Of a stretch of DNA of 64,000 nucleotides, positions 48,374-57,819 are shown in pieces; the first letter of the stretch is position 1, and each line of letters opens with the position of its first letter. Origin of the DNA: Micrococcaceae bacterium RIT 802 (GTDB lineage: Bacteria; Actinomycetota; Actinomycetes; Actinomycetales; Micrococcaceae); contig JAFEMX010000004.1 in the NCBI GenBank assembly GCA_016892645.1, positions 62,001 through 126,000 on the forward strand, given 5' to 3'. A model generated the notes under the pieces. It ran no database searches and was not told where the DNA came from. It saw only the letters and a list, made by a program, of their open reading frames with translations. Made by a program: the position numbers and the translations under genes.

Positions 48374-49432
48374 ATGAGCAAAGTGATCGACATGGCGGTA
48401 ATCCCCGGCGACGGCATCGGCCCGGAGGTCATTGCCGAGGCCATCAAGGTTTTGAAGAAGGCGACGGATGGTGGAGAGCATTCGCTGCGCATCACGGACT
48501 ACCAGCTCGGCGCCCAACATTGGCTCACAACAGGGGAAACGCTCACCGACGAGACGCTGGAGGCCCTGCGTGCCCACGACGTCATCCTTTTCGGTGCCGT
48601 CGGCGCCGCGCCCGGGGACACCCGTATCCCGTCGGGACTGATCGAACGTGAACTGTTGCTGAAGCTGCGCTTCAGCCTTGACCACTATGTGAACCTGCGC
48701 CCGGCGCGGCTGTACCCCGGGGTACCGAGCCCGCTGGCTGCGCCAGGCGACGTCGATTTCGTCGTCGTGCGTGAAGGCACCGAAGGCCCCTACGTCGGCA
48801 ATGGTGGAGCACTGCGGGTCGGAACCGAGCATGAGATCGCCACCGAGGTCTCCGTCAACACGGCCTATGGCGTCGAACGGGTCGTCCGCGAGGCCTTCCG
48901 CCGTGCCACCGAACGGCCACGCCGACACGTCACGCTGGTCCACAAGCACAACGTGCTGGTGCATGCCGGGCACCTGTGGCGCCGTACTGTCGAAGCGGTC
49001 GCGGGGGAGTACCCGGACGTCACGCATGACTACATGCACGTCGACGCCGCCACGATCTTCATGACGACCGACCCGTCGCGGTTCGATGTGATCGTCACCG
49101 ACAATCTCTTCGGCGACATCCTGACCGATCTGGCGGGCGCCGTCACCGGTGGTATCGGGCTGGCTGCGTCAGGCAACATCAACATGGCGGGCACTGGACC
49201 CTCCATGTTCGAACCCGTCCACGGGTCAGCGCCGGACATCGCAGGACAGCAGAAGGCCGATCCCACGGCAGCCATCCTGTCCGCTGCACTGTTGCTCGAG
49301 CACGTCGGCCTCGTTGACGCCGCGCGCCGCGTCGAGGCAGCCGTCGAAAAGGACATTGATTCCCGCTCGGAGATGACCGACCCGCGAACCACCGCCGAAG
49401 TCGGCGATGCGATCACGCTGGCCCTGTCATAA
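48374..49432 (+). CDS. leuB: 3-isopropylmalate dehydrogenase
   Basis: 352 residues. NAD-dependent oxidative decarboxylation of 3-isopropylmalate in leucine synthesis. Seen are [46 protein letters not shown] (substrate-binding arginines), [29 protein letters not shown] and the metal-binding [29 protein letters not shown] is the conserved NAD loop. The start at 48374 is set by the leaderless promoter; a longer frame upstream has no support. It is followed by ilvE, as in related actinobacteria. Confidence 0.97.
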   Translation: MSKVIDMAVIPGDGIGPEVIAEAIKVLKKATDGGEHSLRITDYQLGAQHWLTTGETLTDETLEALRAHDVILFGAVGAAPGDTRIPSGLIERELLLKLRFSLDHYVNLRPARLYPGVPSPLAAPGDVDFVVVREGTEGPYVGNGGALRVGTEHEIATEVSVNTAYGVERVVREAFRRATERPRRHVTLVHKHNVLVHAGHLWRRTVEAVAGEYPDVTHDYMHVDAATIFMTTDPSRFDVIVTDNLFGDILTDLAGAVTGGIGLAASGNINMAGTGPSMFEPVHGSAPDIAGQQKADPTAAILSAALLLEHVGLVDAARRVEAAVEKDIDSRSEMTDPRTTAEVGDAITLALS

Positions 49433-49501
49433 GCTGGGCCTGATACGACGCCGCACGTGTATGGCGGCACGGAAACATTGCAGAGGAAGTGCGTAGGCAC
49501 C

Positions 49502-50593
49502 ATGGAATTCTCCCAACAGCTCTCGACCACCCCCAAGAGCGCCGAAGAACGCGCCAAAGTCCTGGCAGATCCCGGGTTTGGCGACTACTTCACCGACCAC
49601 ACCGCCGTCGTCGACTGGACCCAGGACGCGTCCGGCAGAGGCACCTGGCACGATGCCCGGATCGAGCCCTATGGGCCGATCATGATGGATCCCGCATCGG
49701 CGGTCCTGCACTACGGACAGGAGATCTTCGAAGGACTGAAGGCCTACCGCCATGCCGACGGCAGCGTCTGGACCTTCCGACCCGAGGCCAACGCCGCCCG
49801 TTTCAACACCTCCGCCCGTCGACTTGCCCTCCCCGAACTCCCAACGGACGTGTTCATCGATTCGCTGAGGCGCCTGGTTTCCGTCGACGAGGCCTGGGTG
49901 CCTTCCGGTGCCGGCGAAGCGCTCTACCTGCGCCCGTTCATGATCGCCACCGAGGCCTTCCTGGGCGTGCGCCCTTCCCACGAGGTGTCGTACCGCGTGA
50001 TCGCATCACCTGCCGGAAACTATTTCGGCGGCGAACTCAAGCCCGTTTCCATCTGGCTGTCCACCAACTACGCCCGGGCCGGACACGGGGGCACCGGCGA
50101 AGCCAAATGCGGCGGCAATTATGCGGCATCGCTCGCCGCCCAGCTCGAGGCCGAGGCCCACGGCTGCAAGCAGGTGCTGTTCCTGGATCCCACCAACGAC
50201 AACGCAGTCGACGAACTCGGTGGCATGAACGTCTTCTTCGTCTTTGCCGATGGAACGCTGGTCACGCCCGAACTCAACGGCAATATCCTGCACGGAGTCA
50301 CGCGCTCCTCCGTGCTTGAACTGGCGCGTGATCGCGGGTTGACCGTCCAGGAGCGCAAGATCACCATCAATGAATGGCGTCAGGCTGCGGCCGACGGATC
50401 AATGACCGAGGTCTTTGCCTGCGGAACCGCCGCCGTGATCACCCCCATCGGCGAACTCAAGACCGCTGAGGAATCAATCACGATTCCGGACACGACGGGC
50501 GAGTCCGTGGCCATGAGCATCCGGGAGGAGCTCCTCGGAATCCAGACCGGCGGGGTCCAGGATTCCCGCGGCTGGCTGACCCGCCTGGTTTAG
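49502..50593 (+). CDS. ilvE: Branched-chain amino acid aminotransferase
   Basis: 363 residues. A PLP enzyme, class IV fold, for the last step of valine, leucine and isoleucine synthesis. The PLP lysine is in TGEAKCGGNYAASLAAQ; other family blocks are ALHYGQEIFEGLKAYRH-like (VLHYGQEIFEGLKAYRHAD), RPFMIATEAFLGVRP, and FACGTAAVITPIGEL. The ATG at 49502 is preferred to an upstream GTG at 49457; GAGGAAG lies about 15 bases before it and AGG closer. It is 69 bases past leuB and likely shares its transcript. Confidence 0.95.
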   Translation: MEFSQQLSTTPKSAEERAKVLADPGFGDYFTDHTAVVDWTQDASGRGTWHDARIEPYGPIMMDPASAVLHYGQEIFEGLKAYRHADGSVWTFRPEANAARFNTSARRLALPELPTDVFIDSLRRLVSVDEAWVPSGAGEALYLRPFMIATEAFLGVRPSHEVSYRVIASPAGNYFGGELKPVSIWLSTNYARAGHGGTGEAKCGGNYAASLAAQLEAEAHGCKQVLFLDPTNDNAVDELGGMNVFFVFADGTLVTPELNGNILHGVTRSSVLELARDRGLTVQERKITINEWRQAAADGSMTEVFACGTAAVITPIGELKTAEESITIPDTTGESVAMSIREELLGIQTGGVQDSRGWLTRLV

Positions 50594-50699
50594 GCGACCA
50601 TCCGCTTGGCGTCTGGTCGAGGCGCCACTGTGGCCCGCCGGCCAGACGCATGCCACTGCTGATTTGCGTTATGCCAGTGGCAGCAACCCCTGCACCTCT

Positions 50700-50705
50700 T
50701 ACACT
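50700..50705 (+). promoter_or_regulatory. Minus-10 box of leaderless galE promoter
   Basis: TACACT lies exactly 7 bases before the galE ATG (50713), without a Shine-Dalgarno sequence. Confidence 0.55.
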
Positions 50706-50712
50706 GGACACT

Positions 50713-51825
50713 ATGCGCATTCTTGTCACCGGCGGTGCCGGCTACATCGGATCCCACACTGTGCTCTTGCTCCTGGAAGAGGGGCACGAGGTCCACGTTC
50801 TAGACAACCTGTCGAATTCCTCGCCTGAGGCGCTCCTCCGAGTGGCGGAGCTGACGGGACGGGAAGCCATTCTGCATGAGGCGGACCTCCTGGACCCCGC
50901 CGCCGTCGACAGTGTCCTCGCCACGGCGATGCCGGAAGCGGTCATTCATTTTGCTGGCCTCAAAGCCGTCGGGGAATCGGCGCAGAAGCCCTTGTGGTAC
51001 TACCGAAATAATGTCACGGGTACCTTGAACCTCCTCGAGGGGATGGACAAGCACGACGTTCGAACCATCGTCTTCAGCTCGTCCGCAACGGTCTATGGCA
51101 CGGCCGGCGGCGTGGTCGAATACACCGAAAGCCTTCCGCTTGCCGCCATGAACCCCTACGGGCGCACGAAGATGCACATTGAGCAGATGCTGGACGATTT
51201 GGCCGCGTCAGATCCGCGGTGGAACATTGCGAAGCTAAGGTACTTCAACCCGGTCGGCGCGCACGAATCCGGGCGCATCGGGGAGGACCCGCAAAGTACC
51301 CCCAACAATCTCATGCCTTTCGTCGCCCAGGTGGCAGTCGGCCGGCGCGAAAAGGTGAATGTTTTCGGGGATGATTACCAGACCAGCGACGGCACCGGCG
51401 TTCGCGACTACATCCATGTCGTGGACCTCGCTGCCGGGCACCTCACTGCGCTGGCGTACCTGCTGGACCACGGCGGGCTTCACGCCTGGAATCTCGGCAG
51501 TGGAACTGGATCGTCGGTACTTGACGTTATCAAGGCGTTCTCCCGAGTCTCAGGCCGCCATGTCCCCTATGAGGTTACCGACCGACGCCCGGGCGATCTG
51601 CCGGCGTATTGGGCGAACCCCACGCTTGCCCGTGAGGAATTGGGATGGAAATCCGAACGCGGGTTGGAGGACATGGTCACCGACGTCTGGCGCTGGCAAT
51701 CCGGGAATCCCGAGGGGTATCTGGACAAAGGCTCAACCGCCTCGTCCTCCACCGAGGACATCGGGGTGGACCTGGACGCCGTGAAAGCCGATCGCGACTT
51801 CCCCAAATCCTCTACTAGGCTGTAA
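50713..51825 (+). CDS. galE: UDP-glucose 4-epimerase
   Basis: 370 residues. NAD-dependent epimerase of UDP-glucose and UDP-galactose (short-chain dehydrogenase superfamily). Motifs: MRILVTGGAGYIGSHTVLLL, the catalytic Ser/Thr strand VFSSSATVYG, YGRTKMHIE with the Tyr-x3-Lys pair, RYFNPVGAHESGRIGEDP and DGTGVRDYIHVVDLA. The C-terminal 30 residues (GSTASSSTEDIGVDLDAV onward) extend past the normal end and are rich in Ser and acidic residues. It may supply UDP-galactose to the glycan locus 4 kb upstream. It sits inside what is otherwise the ilvE-FAH-gltX order. Confidence 0.96.
   Translation: MRILVTGGAGYIGSHTVLLLLEEGHEVHVLDNLSNSSPEALLRVAELTGREAILHEADLLDPAAVDSVLATAMPEAVIHFAGLKAVGESAQKPLWYYRNNVTGTLNLLEGMDKHDVRTIVFSSSATVYGTAGGVVEYTESLPLAAMNPYGRTKMHIEQMLDDLAASDPRWNIAKLRYFNPVGAHESGRIGEDPQSTPNNLMPFVAQVAVGRREKVNVFGDDYQTSDGTGVRDYIHVVDLAAGHLTALAYLLDHGGLHAWNLGSGTGSSVLDVIKAFSRVSGRHVPYEVTDRRPGDLPAYWANPTLAREELGWKSERGLEDMVTDVWRWQSGNPEGYLDKGSTASSSTEDIGVDLDAVKADRDFPKSSTRL
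51816..51821 (+). promoter_or_regulatory. Minus-10 box of a leaderless promoter for the FAH-family gene
   Basis: TAGGCT lies exactly 7 bases before the ATG at 51829, inside the end of galE. Confidence 0.5.
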
Positions 51826-51828
51826 CCC

Positions 51829-52590
51829 ATGCGTATTGCTCGGTTTGTTCTAGACGATGACCCCATGTACGGCGTAATCGAGGATGACGAGGTGGCCGTC
51901 ATCGCCGGGGACCCCTTCTTCCAGGGGGTGCAGCCGACCGGCGCGCGCCACCGACTGGATGACGTACGGTTGCTAGCCCCGATCATCCCTCGGTCCAAGG
52001 TGGTCTGCTTTGGCCGTACCTACGCCGAGCATGCCAAGGAGCTGGGTAACGAGGTGCCGGTATCGCCCCTGATGTTCCTGAAGCCCAATACATCCATAGT
52101 CGGTCCGGGAGACCCCATCACCCTGCCGGCGTTCTCCGAGGAAATTTCATATGAGGCCGAATTAGCCGTAGTCATCGGCAGGATCTGCAAAGACGTTCCC
52201 GCCGAAACGGCCGCCGACGTGATCTTCGGTTACACCTGCGCCAACGATCTCACCGCACGCGACGCCCAAAAAACCGATAACCAGTGGGCCCGGGCCAAGG
52301 GATGGGACGGCTCCTGCCCCATTGGACCGTGGATCGAAACAGACCTGGATGTCGAGAACCTTCGCATCCGGGGTCGGCTGGACGGTGAAACCGTCCAAGA
52401 TGGTGACACCTCCCAGATGATCTGGAGCGTTGCCGAGCTGGTCGCCTATGCCTCCCAGGCGTTTACCCTCCTGCCGGGCGACATCCTGCTCACCGGAACT
52501 CCGTCCGGTGTCGGGCTACTGCGGGAAGGACAGCGGTACGACGTTGAAATCGAAGGTATTGGGACCCTGACCAACACGTTCCGCCGGTAG
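51829..52590 (+). CDS. Fumarylacetoacetate hydrolase family protein
   Basis: 253 residues, cytoplasmic, metal-dependent C-C bond hydrolase or decarboxylase/tautomerase of acyl-pyruvate-like compounds. Family blocks are KVVCFGRTYAEHAKELG, PLMFLKPNTSIVGPGD, the metal ligands in ISYEAELAVVIGR, YTCANDLTARDAQ and LLPGDILLTGTPSGVG. The exact substrate is not predictable. This gene is commonly found between ilvE and gltX in related genomes. Its stop is 6 bases before the next small gene, so those two are probably one transcript. Confidence 0.93.
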   Translation: MRIARFVLDDDPMYGVIEDDEVAVIAGDPFFQGVQPTGARHRLDDVRLLAPIIPRSKVVCFGRTYAEHAKELGNEVPVSPLMFLKPNTSIVGPGDPITLPAFSEEISYEAELAVVIGRICKDVPAETAADVIFGYTCANDLTARDAQKTDNQWARAKGWDGSCPIGPWIETDLDVENLRIRGRLDGETVQDGDTSQMIWSVAELVAYASQAFTLLPGDILLTGTPSGVGLLREGQRYDVEIEGIGTLTNTFRR

Positions 52591-52596
52591 GGGATC

Positions 52597-52863
52597 ATGT
52601 ACGGCAGCCGCCGGGTGGGCCGAGCCATCCGCATGGCCATGACGGAGACTCAGCGCAGCCGTGCGGAACGCCCGACCTGGCAGAAGCGGCTGACGAAGCT
52701 TTGGGCCGCGACAGCCGTACTGGCGGTCCTTTCGCGGATCTCCTTCCGGGTCGGCTGGCCGGTGCCCGTCACCGCCACGCTGCTCATGCTAGCCATCATC
52801 CTCGCCCTCGCCCTGTTGGTGCGGCGCCTCGTCGCTGCCGTCAGGGAGCGCGGGCGCTCCTAG
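52597..52863 (+). CDS. Small membrane protein
   Basis: 88 residues, function unknown. A basic N-terminal part (RRVGRAIRMAMTETQRSRAERPTWQKRLTKLW) is followed by one or two hydrophobic helices (ATAVLAVLSRISFRVG and VTATLLMLAIILALALLV) and a basic end (RRLVAAVRERGRS). AGGGGATC lies directly before the ATG and overlaps the FAH-family stop, which implies coupling. GTG- or ATG-start alternatives within the first 15 residues cannot be excluded. Confidence 0.65.
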   Translation: MYGSRRVGRAIRMAMTETQRSRAERPTWQKRLTKLWAATAVLAVLSRISFRVGWPVPVTATLLMLAIILALALLVRRLVAAVRERGRS

Positions 52864-52872
52864 GGCCCGTAC

Positions 52873-52878
52873 TAGGAT
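52873..52878 (+). promoter_or_regulatory. Possible minus-10 box before gltX
   Basis: TAGGAT lies 9 bases before the gltX ATG with no Shine-Dalgarno sequence, so a leaderless or near-leaderless start is likely. Confidence 0.4.
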
Positions 52879-52887
52879 GGGGTCATC

Positions 52888-54396
52888 ATGATTGAGCCAT
52901 CCCAGATCCCCACTGTCACAGCCGAAACCCCCGTACGCGTCCGGTTCTGCCCCTCGCCGACCGGTACCCCGCACGTCGGGCTGATCCGCACCGCACTGTT
53001 TAACTGGGCGTACGCGCGCCACACGGGCGGCAAGATGGTCTTCCGCATCGAGGACACCGACGCCAAGCGGGACTCCGAGGAAAGCTACGAGCAACTCCTG
53101 GATGCGCTGGCGTGGCTCGGCATCACCTGGGACGAGGGTGTGGTCGTTGGCGGCCCCCATGAACCGTACCGCCAGTCGCAGCGCGCCGATATCTACCAGG
53201 ACGCCATCGGCAAATTGCGCGACGCCGGTCACCTCTATGAGTCGTTTTCGACTCCAGACGAAGTCGAAGCTCGTCACCGTGCGGCCGGGCAGGATCCCAA
53301 GCTCGGATACGACAACTACGACAGGACCCTATCCGGCGAGCAGATCGAGGCTTTCCGCGCCGAAGGGCGTGAACCCGTACTCCGGCTGCGCATGCCCGAG
53401 GAGGATCTGACATTTACCGACCTCGTCCGTGGGGAAATCACCTTCAAGGCGGGGTCGGTTCCCGATTTCGCCGTGGTTCGGGCCAATGGCAAGCCGCTCT
53501 ACACGCTGGTGAACCCGATCGATGACGCCATCATGGGCATCACGCATGTTCTGCGCGGTGAGGACCTCCTCTCGTCAACGCCCCGGCAGATTGCCCTGTA
53601 CCGCGCACTGATAGACGTGGGAATCGCCAAGTACATGCCGCTGTTCGGCCACCTGCCCTACGTCATGGGAGCCGGCAACAAGAAGCTGTCCAAACGTGAT
53701 CCCGAATCGAGCCTCTTCCTGCACCGGGATAGGGGCTTCGTTCCTGAGGGACTCCTCAACTACCTAGCCCTACTGGGGTGGAGCCTGTCGGCCGACGAGG
53801 ACATCTTCAGCCGAGACCAACTGGTTGAGGCCTTTGATGTCCACGATGTGCTGTCCAATCCCGCGCGCTTCGACCTGAAGAAGGCGGAGGCCATCAACGG
53901 TACACACGTGCGCATGTTGGAGGCGGACGATTTCCGTGACCGCCTAGTTCCGTACCTGCACCGTGCCGGGCTGACGGGAGAAATGCTGACGGAAACCGAG
54001 GGAGCCATCCTCAACGAGGCGGCACCGCTGGTCCAGGAACGCATTACGCTGCTGGGAGAGGCGCCCGACATGCTCGAATTCCTCTTCCGTCGAGACGATG
54101 AAATCGTCGTGCAGCCGGATGCACTCAAGGGCCTTCCGGGCAATGCGGACGAGGTCCTGGATGTCGCGCTGGCGGCACTGACCACGCTGAACGTGTGGGA
54201 TGCCGAGTCCATCCAAGGCGTGCTCCGAGCGGAACTGATCGAGGGAATGGGCATCAAGCCGCGGCTGGCGTTCGGCCCATTGCGCACTGCGGTTTCCGGC
54301 AAGCGGGTGTCGCCACCGCTGTTCGAATCCATGGTGATCCTGGGCAAGGAGTCCTCGCTTCAGCGCCTGCGGAACTTCAGGTCATCGCTGGCGTAG
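52888..54396 (+). CDS. gltX: Glutamyl-tRNA synthetase
   Basis: 502 residues. Charges tRNA-Glu and, in most actinobacteria, misacylates tRNA-Gln for later amidation by GatCAB. The class I signature is [20 protein letters not shown] (HVGL for HIGH) and [13 protein letters not shown] (KLSKR for KMSKS). [22 protein letters not shown] and the C-terminal anticodon-binding helical part are present. It lies directly upstream of tRNA-Gln and two tRNA-Glu genes, its own substrates. Confidence 0.97.
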   Translation: MIEPSQIPTVTAETPVRVRFCPSPTGTPHVGLIRTALFNWAYARHTGGKMVFRIEDTDAKRDSEESYEQLLDALAWLGITWDEGVVVGGPHEPYRQSQRADIYQDAIGKLRDAGHLYESFSTPDEVEARHRAAGQDPKLGYDNYDRTLSGEQIEAFRAEGREPVLRLRMPEEDLTFTDLVRGEITFKAGSVPDFAVVRANGKPLYTLVNPIDDAIMGITHVLRGEDLLSSTPRQIALYRALIDVGIAKYMPLFGHLPYVMGAGNKKLSKRDPESSLFLHRDRGFVPEGLLNYLALLGWSLSADEDIFSRDQLVEAFDVHDVLSNPARFDLKKAEAINGTHVRMLEADDFRDRLVPYLHRAGLTGEMLTETEGAILNEAAPLVQERITLLGEAPDMLEFLFRRDDEIVVQPDALKGLPGNADEVLDVALAALTTLNVWDAESIQGVLRAELIEGMGIKPRLAFGPLRTAVSGKRVSPPLFESMVILGKESSLQRLRNFRSSLA

Positions 54397-54427
54397 CGAC
54401 CTGCCGACGCGGTGGCGCATGCGGATT

Positions 54428-54456
54428 TTGGTTTTGCCGGGGCCCTCGGGTAAAGT
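54428..54456 (+). promoter_or_regulatory. Promoter of the tRNA-Gln/Glu array
   Basis: TTGGTT (54428-54433), a 17-base spacer and TAAAGT (54451-54456), about 65 bases before tRNA-Gln. Confidence 0.6.
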
Positions 54457-54520
54457 AATTACTCGTGCTGAGGCACCGGGAACGGCCCGCGAGGGGCGTG
54501 AACGGAACCCGGCAAACCAT

Positions 54521-54592
54521 TGGGATATGGTGTAATTGGCAACACATCGGTTTCTGGTACCGACATTCTAGGTTCGAGTCCTGGTATCCCAG
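54521..54592 (+). tRNA. tRNA-Gln (CUG)
   Basis: 72 bases, acceptor TGGGATA/TATCCCA with discriminator G. The anticodon stem TCGGT/ACCGA encloses TTCTGGT, anticodon CUG. The U1-A72 start is typical of glutamine tRNAs. Confidence 0.95.
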
Positions 54593-54656
54593 CGCTACAG
54601 CCGGAGCAGATTCTGCACCGGCTGGCATTGTCCGAAGAGCAGTCCGGACAAGCTAT

Positions 54657-54729
54657 GGCCCCATCGTATAGCGGCCTAGTACGCTGCCCTCTCACGGCGG
54701 TAACGCGGGTTCGAATCCCGCTGGGGTCA
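54657..54729 (+). tRNA. tRNA-Glu (CUC), copy 1
   Basis: 73 bases, acceptor GGCCCCA/TGGGGTC with discriminator A. Anticodon loop CTCTCAC gives CUC. Identical to the copy 122 bases downstream. Confidence 0.95.
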
Positions 54730-54778
54730 CGTTCGCAAGAACACGGCGGCATCAGCCATTGAACGATGCAAGCTATGC

Positions 54779-54851
54779 GGCCCCATCGTATAGCGGCCTA
54801 GTACGCTGCCCTCTCACGGCGGTAACGCGGGTTCGAATCCCGCTGGGGTCA
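54779..54851 (+). tRNA. tRNA-Glu (CUC), copy 2
   Basis: Identical in sequence to copy 1; the five to six bases upstream (AGCTATG/AGCTATGC) also match, showing a tandem duplication. A terminator follows 8 bases later. Confidence 0.95.
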
Positions 54852-54858
54852 CTTTGAG

Positions 54859-54894
54859 CAAATCGTCGTACACGTCTACGTGTGCGGCGATTTG
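54859..54894 (+). terminator. Strong terminator of the tRNA array
   Basis: CAAATCGTCGTACACG and CGTGTGCGGCGATTTG form a 16-base stem with one G-U pair and one mismatch around a 4-base loop. Confidence 0.8.
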
Positions 54895-55070
54895 TCCTTG
54901 TACGTGACTTGTACATGAATATTCACGATTCTGAAGGCCAGCAGTAGTGCGGTTCAGAGCCGGTTCCCGTTTCGCTGGTTATTGGGCTTCAGAACCACCG
55001 TTGACGTCGGTTCGAGCACCTGCCTAGGCTCCTCCACCATGTGCGGGCACGTGGTGGAGGAGCAATTCCA
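54895..55070. other. Intergenic region with a hairpin before the transposase remnants
   Basis: No gene. A perfect 12-base stem, GCTCCTCCACCA (55028-55039) and TGGTGGAGGAGC (55052-55063), ends 8 bases before the istA remnant. It probably belongs to the 5' region of that element. Confidence 0.5.
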
Positions 55071-55262
55071 ATGGTAAAGAAAAAGCAATGCGAAAGCCGT
55101 GCGTGGCCTCAGCGCCGTGGGGCTCTCGGGTAGGACGATTTCTGCCTCTCAGGGCATTTCCAGGAACAGAGTCGCGGAAGTCATCGAGGCCGCCGATTGG
55201 GAGCTGCTGCGTCAGCGACCCGAGGTCGAGGTCTACGCGCTGTTGTCGCCCGGCGATCCTGG
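55071..55262 (+). pseudogene. Remnant of an IS21-type istA-like transposase N-terminus
   Basis: The ATG at 55071 opens MVKKKQ, then one extra base shifts the frame and the reading continues in another frame as AKAVRGLSAVGLSGRTISASQGISRNRVAEVIEAADWELL. That is the N-terminal helix-turn-helix of an IS21-family IstA. It ends near VYALLSPGDP, where similarity switches to an unrelated transposase. Only about 60 codons remain. Confidence 0.65.
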
Positions 55263-56041
55263 CGAGCGACGAGACTGGATCCCTAAAGAAGGGCAGTGCC
55301 TCGGCCGGGGTTGCCCGCGAGTTCTCGGGTCCCCGGGAGGATGGAGAACTGCCAGATCGGTGTCTTCCTCACTACGCCTCGCCGGCTGGGCGCACCTTCA
55401 TAGACCGAGAACTCTACCTACCCAAGGCCTGAGCCGACGATACCGAAAGCCGGCGGAGTGCCAGCATCCCCGGGGACGGGGAAATGACCACCAAACCGTG
55501 CTCGCAGCGGAGATGATCGAACACGTCCTGGACGTGGAGATCCAGGCCGCATGGACTATCGGGGAGGCGGACTACTGCCAGCACGCCGGACTGCGCCGCC
55601 GGCTCGGGGCACGCCGCATGCACTACGTCGTGGCCGTTCCCATGAACCACCGCGGCACCGTCACCGCTCCCGGATCACCCGGCGCCGAGGGCCGCTCCGA
55701 CGAGCTCTTCGCCGCCCTGGACCGTCGGGCCCGGCGCACCCGTGCCGTAGGGACTGGGACGAAGGGCGAGCGGCTCTACACTTCGGTCAGGATCCGGATC
55801 AACGGCCCGGCCAAAACCGGCGAACACTGGATCCTGGCCCGCCGGAACCTGAAGGACCGCGCTGACCTGGCGAACTTTATCTGCCACACCCCGGACAAAG
55901 TCACCATGATCGAACTCGCCCGCGTCGCCGGAGCAGGCTGGGCCATCGAGTGGGAAAGCTTCCAGACCTCCAAGGGCGAAACCGGGGTTGAATCACTCCC
56001 AGGTCCGGCAATACACCGGCTGGTACCGGCACATCACCCCG
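55263..56041 (+). pseudogene. Frameshifted IS701-family transposase remnant
   Basis: Three frames must be joined: LASDETGSLKKGSASAGVAREFSG and RTFIDRELYLPKA (DDE-type IS701 core), then SIPGDGEMTTKP, then LAAEMIEHVLDVEIQAAW through ARRMHYVVAVPMN to WESFQTSKGETG; the last piece (QVRQYTGWYRHIT) again lies in another frame, ending near 56041. The first third of the protein is missing and replaced by the istA remnant. Certainly inactive. Confidence 0.7.
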
Positions 56042-56349
56042 TCTATTTTCCCTCGCGCCCTCCAGAGCGTCATCCGCTCAAAAAGGGGTGTGTGTGATCG
56101 ACTATTCATAGGCCAGCTCAGCAGGGAAATTTTGCCAAGTTAGTGGCAGGTTTCCTGCCAAAAGAGCGATAAGAATCCGGCCACGCCATGCAGCCCGAAG
56201 TCGTGGGCCGGCATCGCGGAAATGTTCACACTGGTGGCCTCGGTGCCCCATGTCCGGAGTGTTGAAGGACATGAGCCCGCCACCCCCAGATAGGTTCCTT
56301 CTGGCGCTGCCATTCCACTAGCCGTGGCGCCGGAAGGGCTGGAAAGAAG
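56042..56349. other. Non-coding stretch, probably including the left end of the IS21 element
   Basis: No convincing gene in about 300 bases. A small inverted repeat ATGTCC...GGACAT (about 56249-56271) lies in front of istA. The exact left end of the IS21 element could not be placed. Confidence 0.4.
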
Positions 56350-57819
56350 ATGACGGTACCCATGTCCGTTCAAGAAGATATCAGGCGCCTCGACGCCAAC
56401 GGAGTTCCCGGCCGGGAGATCGCCCGCACCCTGGGCATCAGCCGGGACTCCGTAGCCAAGTACATCGGGATGGAGGACTTCTCACCGGCGCCGCAGACAC
56501 CGTCAACACGGCCTGGCGGCTCGGTGATGACCGGATTCGAGGAGATCATCGACACCTGGCTGACCGAGGACCGGCAGCGACGGCGCAAGCAACGCCATAC
56601 CGCCAAACGCGTCTTCGACCGCTTCGTCGACGAGCACGGCTTCACCGGTTCCTATTCGCCGGTCCAGCGCTACGTGAAGCGGTTCAAGGCCCGCCACCGC
56701 GCCCCCGGCGAAGGATACGCGGAACTTGTCTGGCCGGCGGGAACCGCGCAGGTCGACTTCGGCCAGGCCGAGGCCATTATCGCCGGGATTCGGCAACTAC
56801 TGCATGTCCTGGTGATCACGTTCCCGTTCTCGAACATGCGCTTCGTGCAGGCCTACCGCGGCGAGACCGCCGAGTGCGTCTGCCACGGACTGCGGACCAT
56901 TTTCGAGCACATAGGCGCCGCACCAAGGATGCTGGTTTTCGATAATGCCACCGGCGTCGGCCGGCGCACCGGACAGAAAGTCATCGACTCCCGGCTCTTC
57001 AATGCCTTCAAACTCCACTACCGGGCCCAGGCGCGCTACTGCAATCCGGACTCGGGCAACGAGAAGGGCAACGTGGAGAACGCGGTCGGATTCCTGCGCC
57101 GGAACCTGATGGTCCCCGAACCCGAGGCCGCGACCCTGGCCGGGTTGAACGAGGTCCTGCTGGATCGTTGCCAGGCCCTGGCCACGGCCACGCACTGGCG
57201 CAAGGGCCTGTCGATCGGCGAACTGTTCGCCGGGGACGTCGGCGCGTGCATGGCGTTGCCCGGAATTGGTTTCGATCCGGTGTGCTACGAGTCCCGCAAC
57301 GCCGACAAGACCGGGAACATCCTCATCGAGGGAAACACCTATGCCGCCGGCCCGGCGTACCACTCGCGCACGCTCACGGTCGGATTGCGGCACGACGTCG
57401 TGCAGATCCTCGACGAGCAGGCCGAGCCCGTGGTGACGTTCGGCCGTGTCTTCGGCAAACAATCCACGACGGTGTTCGAGCCGGCATCGTTGTTGCCGTT
57501 GCTGGTGCGCAAGCCCGGGGCCTGGTCGCATTCCCCGTTGCGGGAGGTGGTCCCGGACCCGGTGCGGGACTGGCTCGACCGGGCGGGCACCGCCGAGCGG
57601 CGGCGCCTGCTCAATGCCGTGGACGCCGCAGCGGGCCCGGCCGGCTTCGAGTCGCCCATCCAGGCCGCCGAGACCCTGATCCGCCAGGACGGCACCCCGG
57701 ACCCGGCGGCGTTGGGGATGCTCGCCCGACGCATCGCCCATGGCGCCGAACCACAAGCGGCCGGGGTGGACCTGGGGGTCTATGACAACCTCGTGGCCAC
57801 GGCAGGGGAACCGGCATGA
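56350..57819 (+). CDS. istA: IS21-family transposase IstA
   Basis: 489 residues, intact. N-terminal helix-turn-helix (GREIARTLGISRDSVAKYIG), then the DDE integrase core with TAQVDFGQAEA, MLVFDNATGVG and NEKGNVENAVGFLRRNL as the three acidic positions, and the C-terminal Mu-like beta part. It overlaps the istB start by 4 bases (ATGA), the normal coupling in this family. GGAAAGAAG lies before the ATG; an in-frame ATG at 56362 is an alternative. Confidence 0.93.
   Translation: MTVPMSVQEDIRRLDANGVPGREIARTLGISRDSVAKYIGMEDFSPAPQTPSTRPGGSVMTGFEEIIDTWLTEDRQRRRKQRHTAKRVFDRFVDEHGFTGSYSPVQRYVKRFKARHRAPGEGYAELVWPAGTAQVDFGQAEAIIAGIRQLLHVLVITFPFSNMRFVQAYRGETAECVCHGLRTIFEHIGAAPRMLVFDNATGVGRRTGQKVIDSRLFNAFKLHYRAQARYCNPDSGNEKGNVENAVGFLRRNLMVPEPEAATLAGLNEVLLDRCQALATATHWRKGLSIGELFAGDVGACMALPGIGFDPVCYESRNADKTGNILIEGNTYAAGPAYHSRTLTVGLRHDVVQILDEQAEPVVTFGRVFGKQSTTVFEPASLLPLLVRKPGAWSHSPLREVVPDPVRDWLDRAGTAERRRLLNAVDAAAGPAGFESPIQAAETLIRQDGTPDPAALGMLARRIAHGAEPQAAGVDLGVYDNLVATAGEPA

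Noticed and set aside
54657-55070. Integration site (att) of a prophage or integrative element at tRNA-Glu
   Set aside because: No integrase and no repeated tRNA 3' end is found in the window; the duplicated tRNA-Glu is a whole-gene tandem copy.
55099-56097. A single intact 332-residue transposase
   Set aside because: Only parts of this frame match transposases, and the matches jump between frames, so it is a pseudogene mosaic.
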